From Tribonema minus (Eukaryota; Sar; Xanthophyceae; Tribonematales; Tribonemataceae), in contig JAFCMP010000553.1 in assembly GCA_017506865.1 (NCBI GenBank), positions 524,654-588,653 of the forward strand: DNA of 64,000 nucleotides, written 5' to 3'. This document shows positions 32,301-39,262 of the stretch, piece after piece; position 1 is the first letter of the stretch, and every line of letters begins with the position of its first letter. Both the position numbers and the translations under genes were made by a program. The notes under the pieces are model-generated. The model was not told where the DNA came from. It did not search any database and saw nothing but the letters and a program-made list of their open reading frames with translations.

Positions 32301-35300
32301 ATGCTGCTGAACTGCTGTTGTAACATGACTCTTGATCAGCGACTAACGCGAAGTGCTCGATAAAGGATTAACACAAAGTATGATTCGAATTGTATCGGCG
32401 TGTTACTTGCCGCAGAGCGTAGGCACACACTTCTGCAGTCACATGACTAGAGGTTGAGCAACTGATGCCAGCAAAGATGTACCTAATGTGCGCATTCTCA
32501 TTCCAGATGAGCTGACAATACCACGGCCAATGACAATGTCTTTGCGATTGCTGCATGCCACGCACAGGACTGGGCTTGTTGGCCACACCTCCTCTTCTGC
32601 CCCCTCTCACTCATGAATTCTGTGACTCGGTGTGTGTCAGGCAGGTATGTACTTCAACATGAAACATGCACTTGAGTCGTATGCACACGCCATGTGCCTG
32701 AATGACTGCGCTCACCACACACACGCCGCGCACTGCACCGGTGCCATACTCACTCGCTGACTCACTCACTCACCCACTTACTCACTCAACCTTCACGCAG
32801 GCCCGCTACACACGCTGCACACTTCAGCAGTGTCATACTCACTCACTGACTCACTCACTCACTCACTCACTCACTCACCTTCACGCAGGCCGGCCCGTGG
32901 ACAACTTCCCCCTCTTCTGCGCGCACAACCTGCTGATCATCTCGGTGGTCCATACCCACTCACTGACTGATTCGCTGACTCACTCACTCACTCATTTGCT
33001 GACTCACTCACTCACTCACTTAACCTTCACGCAGGCCCGGCCCCGTGGACAACTCCTCCCTCTTCTGCGCGCACAACCTCCTGATCATCACCCCGGATAC
33101 CATGGACATGTGCATGAGGGTCTGCCAGGACCGGCAGAATATCCCCCTATCGGCAGACGCTGCGCCGCAGGTGGAGATCGTGACAGCGGCCGAGTGGCAG
33201 GGGCTGTGCGCTCAGTACGGGGAGGGGGAGGGGGGGGCGGTGAGGATTGTGGGGGGGAAGACTATTCTCCCGCTCTCGTGTGAGGCGTGCTTGGAGGGGC
33301 GGCAGGCGCGCGAGGAAGCCGACAAGTGCACGTTCAAGGTACTTCAAGTAGATGTTGAAGTGTTTTAAGTGGATACTTTATTTTTTGAAGTACATTTCAT
33401 CTTATTGTGTTTATTTCGAATTGATTGTGCGAGGCGTGCTTGGAGGGGTGGCCGGCGCGCGAGGAAGCTGACAAGTGCACATTCAAGGTGCGCTCACTTC
33501 AACTTGCTGTAGAAGTTCATTACGACATTTTGGTTGTGAAGAATATGTACGAGGCGTGCTGGAGGGGCGTCAGGCACGTGAGGAAGCCGACGAGTGCACG
33601 TTCAAGGTGATGCACACTTGAACTTACTTCAAGTAGATACTCGAAGTAGACATAACATATGTACATGCTGACGTAATCACCTCAAAACTTTGCTGGCCCA
33701 GCGCGAGCTCACTATTGGCGGTGCGCCTGTTAAGCCGCGCTCTGTCGGCGAGACATAACATATGTACATGCTGACGTAATCACCTCAAAACTTTGCTGGC
33801 CCAGCGCGAGCTCACTATTGGCGGCGCGCCTGTTAAGCCGCGCTCTGTCGGCGAGGCGGAGATTGTATCACTCGCGCGAGGCAGCCGCGGCGCAGGTGTA
33901 GGTGCTAAGCCAGGTGAGGTAGACGCCTACCCTGCGGTACGACTTCATGCTCAAAACGTGCAGGCTGACCCTGAGAGCTTTGATTTGACATACGGGCTCG
34001 CGAACGAGTCGGCCGCGCATGCGTCGGGCGCTCTTGTTGACCGCTAACATTGCTGAAACGAAAAAACATGATCAACACGCCAAAAGAGCATGCGAAGTAC
34101 CCCAAGTTGTAGTAGTGCACGGTCATCGCCTGAGCGTTGAACTGGCTGCACGCCTGAAGTTTGAAGTTGAAGTTGAGGAGCAGGCTTCTGCGCCGTGCCG
34201 GATTCGAGGCGGGCAGTAGCCTCCGCCATAGCCTCCTCGCGAGGATGCCCCTGCTCCAAAAGCTGTGCGAGCATCTCCTCATACGGCCCGCCCAGACTGC
34301 TTGAGCGTAGCGAGGCGTGTCGCACTGCTACTCCTCTTTAATTCTCCAGCGCCACCGGCTGCCTGCAGTATACCTTCAAGTTGAGTCACAGCCTGGCAGT
34401 GCTTGCACTGCTTGAACTGAGCAACTTGAAGGCGCGCACTACTCCTACTAGTAGGACTCATCTCAGTGAGCTAACCACCTGCTACCTGCGGCTCTCATGG
34501 CTCGCTCGGGCACCTGTTTGAACATCAGCGACGTGCGAGCATCGGTCATTTTTAAGTGGCGAGGCAAAGCGCTGCATGTCAGACCGCGCGCGCGTCACCA
34601 TCTCCACATCTCGCTCGAGCGAATCACCAGACTCGTCCTCGTGCACCATTGCATCTTTGAGTGCTGGGGTGAGCCCCCTGAGCAGAAGTAAACTTTGAAA
34701 TTTCATGCACAAGTCGGCAGCGCTCAGCGGAAGGGTCATTCAGCGCGCGGCACTGGTTCCACAAGGACATTAAGCGCATGGCAAACATGTCCGGCGCCTC
34801 GTCCCTGGTCATGCGGCTCTCAGACAGCTTCTTGCGCGTGGCTTCTTAGGGTTAGGGTTAGGGTTAGGTTGGGTTACGGACTCAGTCAGGAGCAGGCGGA
34901 AGAGCACATTGCGTTGTTCACCGTAGGTAAGCTCCGCAAAAGGCACCCTCACCTGCCTCCCCTCGCGCACTACAACTTCTGGCACTTCGCATACTCTCTT
35001 GGCCTGCTGGTCATGGTTTTTTGCCTTAGCAATTTTAGCAGCCAACAAGAGCGCCCGCCGCATGCGCGGCCAACTCGTTCGCGAGTTCACATGTGAAATC
35101 AAAGCTCTCAGGGTCAGCCTGCACGTTTTGAGCATCAAGTCGTACCGCAGGATAAGCGTCTACCTCACCTGACTTTACGCCTACAGCTGTGCCGCGGCTG
35201 CCTCGGGCGAGTGACAACATCTCCGCCTCGAGCTCGCTGACAGAGCGCGGCTTAACAGGCGCACCGTAAATAGTGAACTCGCGCTGGGCCAGCGAAGGTA

Positions 35301-38300
35301 GGGTTACGGGTAGGGTTAGGGCTAGTTGCAGGCCGCGCACGAGCACGCCGGGGAATGCAGGGAGCCCCTCATTGCAAAGGTTGCTCATTACGAAGCCCCA
35401 CTAGATCGTCGCCAAGTTTTTAAAGGTCACGTAGAGTTTTGTTGCGTAGAGTCCTCCTTCGTACCGACTAGAAACGGGGTGGGCGAGCGCCAACATATGC
35501 GGACCCATTTTTGAAGCGCCTCATCTGAGGGTTGCCCGCTAGGGTACCTGGCGCTTCCCGTCGTGCGAACGCGGCGCATAAACTCGTTCGTGCGGTGCAG
35601 CAGTGTCTCATGAAAACGAATCACAAGATCGTAGAGCTCTACTAGGTGACAAGGGATGGTCAGCCGCAAGTGCATGACCGTTGTCGCCGCTGCTGCAGCA
35701 GTTGTCCACGAGTCAAACAGGACCACCATATCCACTTGGTCAGAAAGACTTCTGTGTGCAAGCTTCTAGCGTTTGAGGCATGGGTGTTCAGCATTGGAAA
35801 GGTCCCACGTGATGCCGACATGCGCGTCCGTGCGGACAACGCGTCAACTTCAACTCGTGACGCAGCGTCCGCCCCTAGAACTTGCACGTCAACTGGCATG
35901 GTGCAAGAGTTTTGTTCAAGCTGCTTCCCTGGAGTTATGGGGAACTGCGCACTCTGCAATGCTAGTATAGCAGGGACTATTTGCCACCAATCGAGTCCTG
36001 GGGGGGATATTTTGATGAAAAAAGAAGATTGAATATTTTGATGAAAAAAGAAGATTGAATATCATGTCTGCCAGAAGTTACAGAACTGCAGGGCTTCCAG
36101 GCGCTTTTGGGCACCAACCATCGTCTATGTTACTTGGTTGCCTCCGCTTCCACATCGAGTGGTGCACCAAGCCTTTTCTATGCACTGCTCGCTTTGAAAA
36201 CCTTCACGTGCCTGACGTCTGCTGCTTCTCCGTGGCAGCTGAACCCCCTATCACACTTGTGATAGCCTTCACCTGTGCAGCGCGTGCTGCGCCACAATTC
36301 AATGCGTTGGCAGCACGCGCCGTGTACTGAAGCTGGAACAGCAGTGCTCTCAAATCTGAGTACCTATGCGTGAGAATTTATGTGAATGCCCAAGTATGCA
36401 CGTACGGCACGTTGTGGCGTGTATACTTAAAATAGTCCTTCGGCAAAGAAGTTGAAGTAGTGTCATCACCACCCAGACGCGCCGTGTAACTGTTGCCGCT
36501 GCAGGGACGCACCATCACCGTCGTGCTGCTGCGTAGCGGACAGCTGCCGCCGGAGCCGGAGAGCGCCGCTGCGGATGGGCGGCCACAGCGCCGCACGCGC
36601 AAGTCGCGCGAGGTGCAGATCTTGTGCAACAGCGACGATGCCGTGCAACAGCTGCAGGTACGCATCAAATGCAACATTGAAGTTTGTAATCGGCCACTAG
36701 AGGCCCAGCGCCGCACGCGCAAATCGCGTGAGGTGCAGATCGAGTGCAACAGCAACGACGCCGTGCAACAGCTGCAGGTATGCATCAATTTCATCTTTGA
36801 AGTTAGTGATTGGCCACAAGAGGCCTGGCGCCGCACGCGCAAGGCTCGTGAGGTGCAGATTGTGTGCAACAGCGACGACGCCGTGCAGCTGCATTTTGTA
36901 TAAACTTCAACTTTGAAGTTTGGCGGCCGTGGTTGAGCGCGACTGCGGCTACGCGTGCTGTTTTGCAGCAACTTTGAGTAGCTTTGTATGTGGTTTGCTG
37001 GCCGCTTTCTGCTGCTGGTTTGCTACGTCGCATGCTTTGCATGTGTGCATGGGGCTTGGTGAATGATGATGTGTGATATAGATGATATGCTGAAACAAGT
37101 TTGAACGCAACAGCAACAACGTATTCGCCATGCTGCTGCTGCTGGCTCACAATGCTCAGTCCCTTCTGAATGAGGGCAAGGGTTGAAAGATGTCTTGGTT
37201 GCGGGATTCACCTAGGGTTGGGGTCAATTGACGACTTGCTGTTTGTTAGGGTCTGCGCCCGAGTACAATGCCATGCGCATGATACACCGGTAGATGCAGT
37301 CATGAAAACGATTCAAAAGATCGTAGAGCTCCAGGTGACAAGGAGTGGTTAGCCGCAAGTGCCTTCCACCAACGTGGTCTCCGCTGCTGCAGTCATTGGC
37401 CACGAGTCAAACAGTGCCATACCATATGGCTCACGGCCATCTCCTGCGTCCTCTGTGTTTTGCAGGTCAGCATCTATCTGGAGCTGGAGGTATCACTGAG
37501 CGCGCAGGTGCTCACGCACTTCAACACCGTGCGGCGCGCCAATGTGCGCATTGCGGCCGATCAACGCGAACTGCCGCTCAGTGCGCTGGACATTCGTGCC
37601 GGGGACACAATCTACTGCGGCGTCGACACCGCTGCCGACTGCACCGACGACCCTCAGGTTCGTTGCGCTGCAAGTGCGGCATTCGCTTCAGTGGTTTGTG
37701 TCTTGCATGGGCTACACTGAGCCAGTGCACCGACAACACTTTGATTCATAAACCATGATCATATTCATTTCCTTTGACATAGGATTTAATTCAAATATGA
37801 AACGGGACCATCACAACGGAAGCATTTTCTGTCAGCATGTGAAACTAGTTTCTACTAGTTTCAGAATGAGGTGAAGGTACGCGGTGCAATGTTCATGCCA
37901 CTACAAAGGGACTTGGCGGATGCAATTTACTGCTGCTGTCAATCATGACTAGAAATCTGGCCAGCTTCGCTTATATGAGGTCACAACAGCAACTTCTCTG
38001 CGTGCTTCCTCGTAGCACTCCACATGAGTACATTGACGCTGCCTGCCCAACTACAAGTGTGCACTGAAGCAACACTCACCGGACGCCATTGCCATCCGCG
38101 CCTGCTTATGCAGGCAATGGCTGCGGCGCTGGAGTTTGCATCGGGCAAGCCGACACCCAAAGAACGCGGTTTCTACGGCAGCGCTCTGATGGGCACTCGC
38201 GGCTTGCCATCTGCTGCTGCCGCTGCCACCACCACTACCAGCGGTGTCGGTAACGGAGGCGGCAGTAGCAGTAGCGCCGTTGCTGGCAGCATTAACGGAT

Positions 38301-39262
38301 ACGATGCCCGCATGCTGCCTTCCATTGCTGCTGCCGAAAGCGGTGGCGGCGGCGGCGGCAGCGGTGGCGGTGGCGGTGGCGGCAGTGTTGGCAGCACCAG
38401 CACTGGCACCAATGGCTCACCCCTTACCGCTGTCGTCGAGACCAGTGGCAGCTGTGGTCGCCGCAGCCCTGGCACTGAGAGCGGCAGCGCCAACGCGGGC
38501 AACAGCACTCAAGATCTGGCGCCTACTGCTGCTGCCCACATCGGCAGCGGTCGCAGCGGTGGCGACAACACGAGCATCAGCATCAGCAGCATCAGCGGCA
38601 ACGCCGGCGGTGGCCGCAATCTCAACGGCAGCATGCGCGGCGGCAGCGGCGGCGGCAGCGCCGGTAGCGGTGGTGGCGGCGAAGACGTTGCTATTAACGT
38701 CAGCGGCACAGCTCACATGGATGTGTGCGCAGCAGAGCTCGATGGCGACAGTGACTGCGACAATGGCGGCGACAGCAGTGGAGGCAGCAGCGGCGCCATC
38801 AGCGACGTGGTCTGCGGTTTCCATGCTGACGTGATTGGAAGTATATACGGCAGAGCAGGCGCCAACAACGGCGGTGCCCAGGTGGAAGTCGACGCCGGCA
38901 GCAGCAGCGGTGGCGGTGACAGCGAAAGCGTCAGCGAGGCTCGCAGTGGTGGCAGGAACCCTGCACTCAAGCGGCCACTTACTTCAATACTTCCGGCGCA
39001 GGTTCAACCCTGTGCTGACAATGCGGAAGCAGAGGAAGCTCACAATGGGCCGGAACATGGTGAACACGCAGCGCTACCACTGACCAGCAAGCACTTTGCA
39101 ACGGCGTTGCCGGCTGTTGAAGGGCGGTCAAAGCGCGCCAGGGCCGAGGCGGGCAACAACTGTCCGCTAAAGTGTATTCATTGCTCGTTTGAAAACCTCA
39201 TTACTGAGCGGAATGCGTCGATATGCGCCAAGTGCAAACAGAGCCTGTTCACAGAGCGATGA
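12918..39262 (+). CDS. USP48: USP48-like ubiquitin-specific protease, 20-exon gene
   Basis: The product should be a cysteine protease that removes ubiquitin. Model: 12918-13128, 14249-14391, 15499-15668, 17828-18197, 19524-19754, 20675-20856, 21939-22065, 22768-23064, 23868-24275, 25311-25479, 26176-26381, 27496-27591, 28711-28836, 30052-30333, 30850-30888, 31558-31775, 33035-33338, 36505-36657, 37466-37657, 38114-39262. All phases match, giving about 1690 residues. Order: N-terminal KRNCSDNPRCLYGLG, Cys box NLGATCYLN, CxxC pairs, His box TSGHYV with following FMFDD, three DUSP-like modules, a ubiquitin-like domain, KERGFYGSALMG, a Gly/Ser-rich extension and a zinc finger. Domain order matches animal USP48 and plant UBP26. 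Introns 1, 4 and 13 use GC donors. Least certain: the 5' edge of exon 6, the 3' edge of exon 9, exon 15 and the 5' edge of exon 16. Confidence 0.85.
13129..13130 (+). other. GC splice donor, USP48-like intron 1
   Basis: The exon ends GAAG and the intron begins GCAAGA; no GT at this point would join in frame to exon 2 at 14249. Joining 13128 to 14249 restores a Gly codon and the family-like sequence GLGEGKEGIW. Confidence 0.7.
15004..15390 (+). repeat. Decayed copies of the 5' edge of USP48-like exon 3
   Basis: Three segments (about 15004-15050, 15183-15230 and 15327-15390) resemble the acceptor and first 50 bases of exon 3 (15490-15550), with shared landmarks such as GAGCGGCGGCGTGCTGCCT and GCTGATGCCTGTAGG. 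They lie upstream of the functional exon at intervals of about 150-180 bp and diverge with distance from it. None keeps the NLGATCYLN coding sequence. A fainter fourth copy may sit near 14812-14855. Confidence 0.7.
15741..16557 (+). repeat. Seven decayed copies of the 3' edge of USP48-like exon 3 with its donor
   Basis: The exon end CACAGAGGCCATTGCGGATG followed by AGAGAAACAG|GTGCGC recurs in altered form near 15741, 15890, 16013, 16178, 16255, 16395 and 16527. Most copies keep a GT at the donor position. Several are followed by an ACTTCAAGT-like motif and a TTTGAAGTTTG segment that the true intron start also has. Spacing is roughly 80-165 bp. They are intronic and carry in-frame stops or frame changes. 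Confidence 0.8.
16943..17827 (+). repeat. About 175-bp tandem copies of the 5' edge of USP48-like exon 4
   Basis: The acceptor and first 70 bases of exon 4 (GGCAGGTCGTTCACGC and GGCCACCT landmarks) recur near 16943, 17119, 17291, 17463 and 17641 before the functional copy at 17828. The period is 171-186 bp, including the CCTTGCACATGACAG acceptor tract. The copies nearest the exon are almost identical to one another. Only the last runs on into the QQDPSEF coding sequence. Confidence 0.85.
18198..18199 (+). other. GC splice donor, USP48-like intron 4
   Basis: The exon ends ATCAAG and the intron begins GCAAGC. The next exon starts GGCCCAGAC after a poly-C tract and CACAG. Joining 18197 to 19524 is in phase and gives RLPIKGPDG. 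Decayed copies downstream keep the same CATCAAGGCAAGC core. Confidence 0.7.
18320..18795 (+). repeat. Five decayed copies of the 3' edge of USP48-like exon 4
   Basis: GCTGCCCATCAAGGCAAGCC, spanning the exon end and GC donor, recurs with changes near 18330, 18407, 18483, 18620 and 18772. Several copies are followed by a shared ACCCCC/CAACAGTGATCAG-like segment that also follows the real donor. Confidence 0.8.
19418..19523 (+). repeat. Poly-C tracts with duplicated acceptor of USP48-like exon 5
   Basis: Two long C runs each end in an acceptor-like CAG followed by GGCCCAGAC. The first (about 19418-19450) is a decayed copy; the second (about 19485-19523) is the acceptor of exon 5. The C run serves as an extreme polypyrimidine tract. 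Homopolymer length in such runs may be inaccurate. Confidence 0.65.
19800..20065 (+). repeat. Decayed copies of the 3' half of USP48-like exon 5
   Basis: About 19815-19932 repeats the end of exon 5 (GAGCTGGCGCTG...GCCATGGCGCGCCGCAAAG) including the CACGTGAGT donor. About 19978-20055 is a second, more diverged copy. Each is preceded by a TTGAAGTTTATGTG-like segment. Neither keeps an open frame compatible with splicing. Confidence 0.8.
20330..20560 (+). repeat. Decayed copies of the 5' edge of USP48-like exon 6
   Basis: Segments near 20340-20455 and 20475-20555 match the region around the start of exon 6 (20620-20730), sharing CCAGTTGGACCC and CTGATGGTGCCGGA landmarks. The first extends about 110 bp. 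The homology reaches upstream of the chosen acceptor at 20674, so the true 5' edge of the exon might be earlier than 20675. Confidence 0.75.
20950..21405 (+). repeat. Decayed copies of the 3' edge of USP48-like exon 6
   Basis: TTTGGACCCTGTCACTGGGC followed by G-TGGTGAGCACT, the end of exon 6 and its donor, recurs near 20973-21012, 21098-21135 and 21362-21400. All three copies keep the TGAGCACTG context. They lie in intron 6. Confidence 0.8.
21155..21250 (+). repeat. Fragment of a dispersed gag-like element in intron 6
   Basis: AAAAGATCGTAGAGCTCTAG and the following 70 bases resemble 35618-35722 and 37308-37412. In the 35.6-kb copy the complementary strand encodes a gag-like protein (segment HLVELYDLVIRFHETLL). 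This is a short intronic remnant of that family. Confidence 0.65.
22080..22205 (+). repeat. Interstitial TTAGGG telomere-like repeats, intron 7
   Basis: Degenerate GGGTTAGGGTTA arrays, with TCAGGG and TACAGTTAGGG variants, start about 15 bases after the donor of exon 7 and continue for some 120 bp. Confidence 0.85.
23110..23345 (+). repeat. Decayed copies of the 3' edge of USP48-like exon 8
   Basis: Two segments (about 23118-23215 and 23246-23335) repeat the exon end GCTGGTGTACTGCCGCAAGG plus the donor and the GAAGTAGTAGTGTCACCTCT segment that follows it. Stops and indels break both. Confidence 0.8.
24276..25310 (+). other. USP48-like intron 9, little recognisable content
   Basis: About 1 kb. 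The first 130 bases stay open and Ala/Arg-rich, and several in-frame GTG sites could serve as the donor, so the exon 9 end may shift by tens of bases. A short GGGTTAG stretch lies near 24658, and G-rich runs lie near 24900. No exon copies were noticed here. Confidence 0.45.
25556..25655 (+). repeat. Decayed copy of USP48-like exon 10 3' edge
   Basis: TGTGGATTCCGATGATGGCG and the following segment through GGCGCTGCAG|GTGAT repeat the acidic end of exon 10 (25410-25480) with its donor. It stays open and could encode VDSDDGEKPEAGSDEGEDRG, so it is one of the better preserved copies. Confidence 0.8.
26440..26905 (+). repeat. Exon 11 3'-edge copies interleaved with TTAGGG repeats
   Basis: GCAACTTGAAGTTGGTGATG and the following bases through the GAAAAT|GTAAGTG donor repeat the end of exon 11 near 26457-26515. 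Diverged copies lie near 26658-26715 and 26860-26890. GGGTTAGGGTTAGGG arrays sit at 26525-26550 and 26625-26650, between the copies. Confidence 0.8.
27452..27800 (+). repeat. Telomere-like repeats and an exon 12 edge copy around USP48-like exon 12
   Basis: CCCTAACCCTAACCC lies at about 27456-27470, just before exon 12. GGGTTAGGG repeats lie at about 27699-27735, after it. At about 27760-27795, GAGCGAGGGCTCCGTAAAGG with AGGTCAGTGCAC repeats the end of exon 12 and its donor. Orientation of the telomere repeats differs on the two sides of the exon. Confidence 0.8.
28837..28838 (+). other. GC splice donor, USP48-like intron 13
   Basis: ACCAAG|GCAAGTCAC matches the AG|GCAAGT consensus of GC-AG introns. 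Joining 28836 to 30052 is in phase. The copy near 28925-28945 keeps the same ACACCAAGGCAAGTCA core. Confidence 0.75.
28878..29400 (+). repeat. Exon 13 edge copy and poly-C runs in intron 13
   Basis: About 28895-28945 repeats GCGATGCCTTTGCGCTCAGT and the end of exon 13 with its GC donor. Poly-C tracts follow at about 29005-29030, 29157-29187 and 29332-29358. The rest of the intron (to 30051) has CCCTAA arrays near 29764-29792 and 30009-30028. Confidence 0.75.
30334..30849 (+). repeat. Exon 14 3'-edge copies interleaved with TTAGGG repeats
   Basis: About 30398-30517 repeats the last 120 bases of exon 14 (CGCAAGCTGTGGCGCGCTAT to GTGCTCCGAGAAG|GTGCGG) at high identity. Shorter copies of the CTGCCGCTGCGGGAC/GAGAAGGT core lie near 30568-30605, 30650-30695 and 30735-30795. 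Each copy is followed by TTTCTAGGGTTAGGGTTAGG-like sequence, so the repeated unit includes the intronic telomere-like tract. Confidence 0.85.
31335..31430 (+). repeat. Decayed copy of the 5' edge of USP48-like exon 16
   Basis: AGGAGCACACAACGGCGGAA and the next 60 bases repeat the start of exon 16 (31555-31620), including the acceptor-like AG. A stop soon follows. Confidence 0.75.
31800..32200 (+). repeat. Exon 16 3'-edge copies with telomere-like repeats
   Basis: About 31832-31875 (GGCACCTCGACAAGCACGAG through GGAGTGAGTGAT) and about 32104-32195 (GTGTGGGGGCGGTGGCTGCA onward) repeat the end of exon 16 and its donor. A short GGGTTAGGGTT tract lies at 31816-31828. Confidence 0.75.
32745..33034 (+). 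repeat. (ACTC)n microsatellite with duplicated 5' edge of exon 17
   Basis: ACTCACTCACTGACTCACTC arrays occur three times (about 32745-32785, 32840-32878 and 32955-33022). They alternate with CCTTCACGCAGGCC acceptor copies. The middle acceptor (near 32890) leads into a good copy of the exon 17 start (GACAACTTCCCCCTCTTCTG to about 32945). The third leads into functional exon 17. Confidence 0.85.
33420..33610 (+). repeat. Two copies of the 3' edge of USP48-like exon 17
   Basis: GCGAGGCGTGCTTGGAGGGG and onward to ACATTCAAG|GTGCGC (about 33427-33492) and a second copy to ACGTTCAAG|GTGATG (about 33549-33608) repeat the exon end encoding CEAC-LEG-R with its donor. Each is followed by TTCAA/TTGAAGT motifs. 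Confidence 0.85.
33651..35960 (-). mobile_element. Gag-like retroelement remnant with inverted arms, inside intron 17
   Basis: On the minus strand, broken frames at 35427-35735, 35035-35388, 34809-35138, 34482-34812 and 34044-34325 give gag-like protein (segments HLVELYDLVIRFHETLL, VDAYPAVRLDAQNVQADPES, DMFAMRLMSLWNQCRALND, LLRGLTPALKDAMVHEDES). On the plus strand, 33690-34135 encodes a close match to part of it (VDAYPAVRLHAQNVQADPES). The two arms (about 33690-34135 and 34935-35310) are therefore inverted relative to each other and flank about 800 bp. Within the left arm a unit of about 101 bp is tandemly duplicated (33651 and 33752). The minus strand looks like a degenerate capsid gene. No polymerase or LTR is seen. 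Confidence 0.6.
35618..35722 (-). repeat. Conserved core of the dispersed gag-like fragment
   Basis: This 100-bp segment has relatives at about 21155-21250 and 37308-37412, all in introns of the USP48-like gene and in the same orientation. On the minus strand it encodes LRLTIPCHLVELYDLVIRF. Confidence 0.65.
36007..36058 (+). repeat. 26-bp direct tandem repeat, two copies
   Basis: ATATTTTGATGAAAAAAGAA plus GATTGA is present twice in direct succession, in AT-rich intron sequence just past the gag-like remnant. Confidence 0.85.
36690..36900 (+). repeat. Two copies of the 3' edge of USP48-like exon 18
   Basis: CGCCGCACGCGCAAATCGCG and onward to CAGCTGCAG|GTATGC (about 36710-36780), and a second, less complete copy (about 36828-36898) repeat the end of exon 18. 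The first retains an open frame and donor. The intervening TTGAAGTTTGTAATCGGCCA segment is also repeated. Confidence 0.85.
37300..37415 (+). repeat. Fragment of the dispersed gag-like element in intron 18
   Basis: Matches 35618-35722 over about 100 bp (AAAAGATCGTAGAGCTCCAG through GGCCACGAGTCAAACAG), with small deletions. It lies 50 bp before exon 19. Confidence 0.65.

Larger units (their letters stand above)
23868..33338 (+). other. USP48: USP48-like gene: three DUSP-like modules, exons 9-17
   Basis: Each module shows an aromatic W-x3-W start, a C-x-H pair and a C-x2-C pair. Module 1: LVDAHWLRQWV (exon 9), an acidic insert (exon 10), RCPHGRVRP (exon 11) and RCEDCIVDH (exon 12). Module 2: LDSWLAG, CEHGSLAP, EGWAILRDVFPG and CQQC (exon 14). 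Module 3: VYLVAGGWLQRWRRW (exon 16), LFCAHNLLI, AAEWQGLC and SCEAC (exon 17). Human USP48 has three DUSP domains in the same place. Exon 9 also holds a long Ala/Pro-rich insertion. The split Asp codon between exons 10 and 11 and the split Glu codon between exons 16 and 17 support the model. Exon 15 (39 bases) is the least sure. Confidence 0.75.
36505..39262 (+). other. USP48: USP48-like gene: ubiquitin-like domain and C-terminal extension, exons 18-20
   Basis: Exon 18 has TITVVLLRSG and then RRTRKSREVQILCNSDDAVQ, and exon 19 has NVRIAADQRELPLSALDIRAGDTIYC. Together these match the Ubl-type domain near the C-terminus of USP48 proteins, including the preceding basic RRxxRKxRG-like stretch. Exon 20 begins with a helix and KERGFYGSALMG, the short motif that ends animal USP48. 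Here the protein runs on for about 350 more residues: a Gly/Ser/Ala-rich, disordered section (about 38205-38960), a short basic region, and CIHCSFENLITERNASICAKCKQSLF-type C-x2-C...C-x2-C zinc finger ending at the stop. The extension is in the same exon and frame. Confidence 0.75.
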
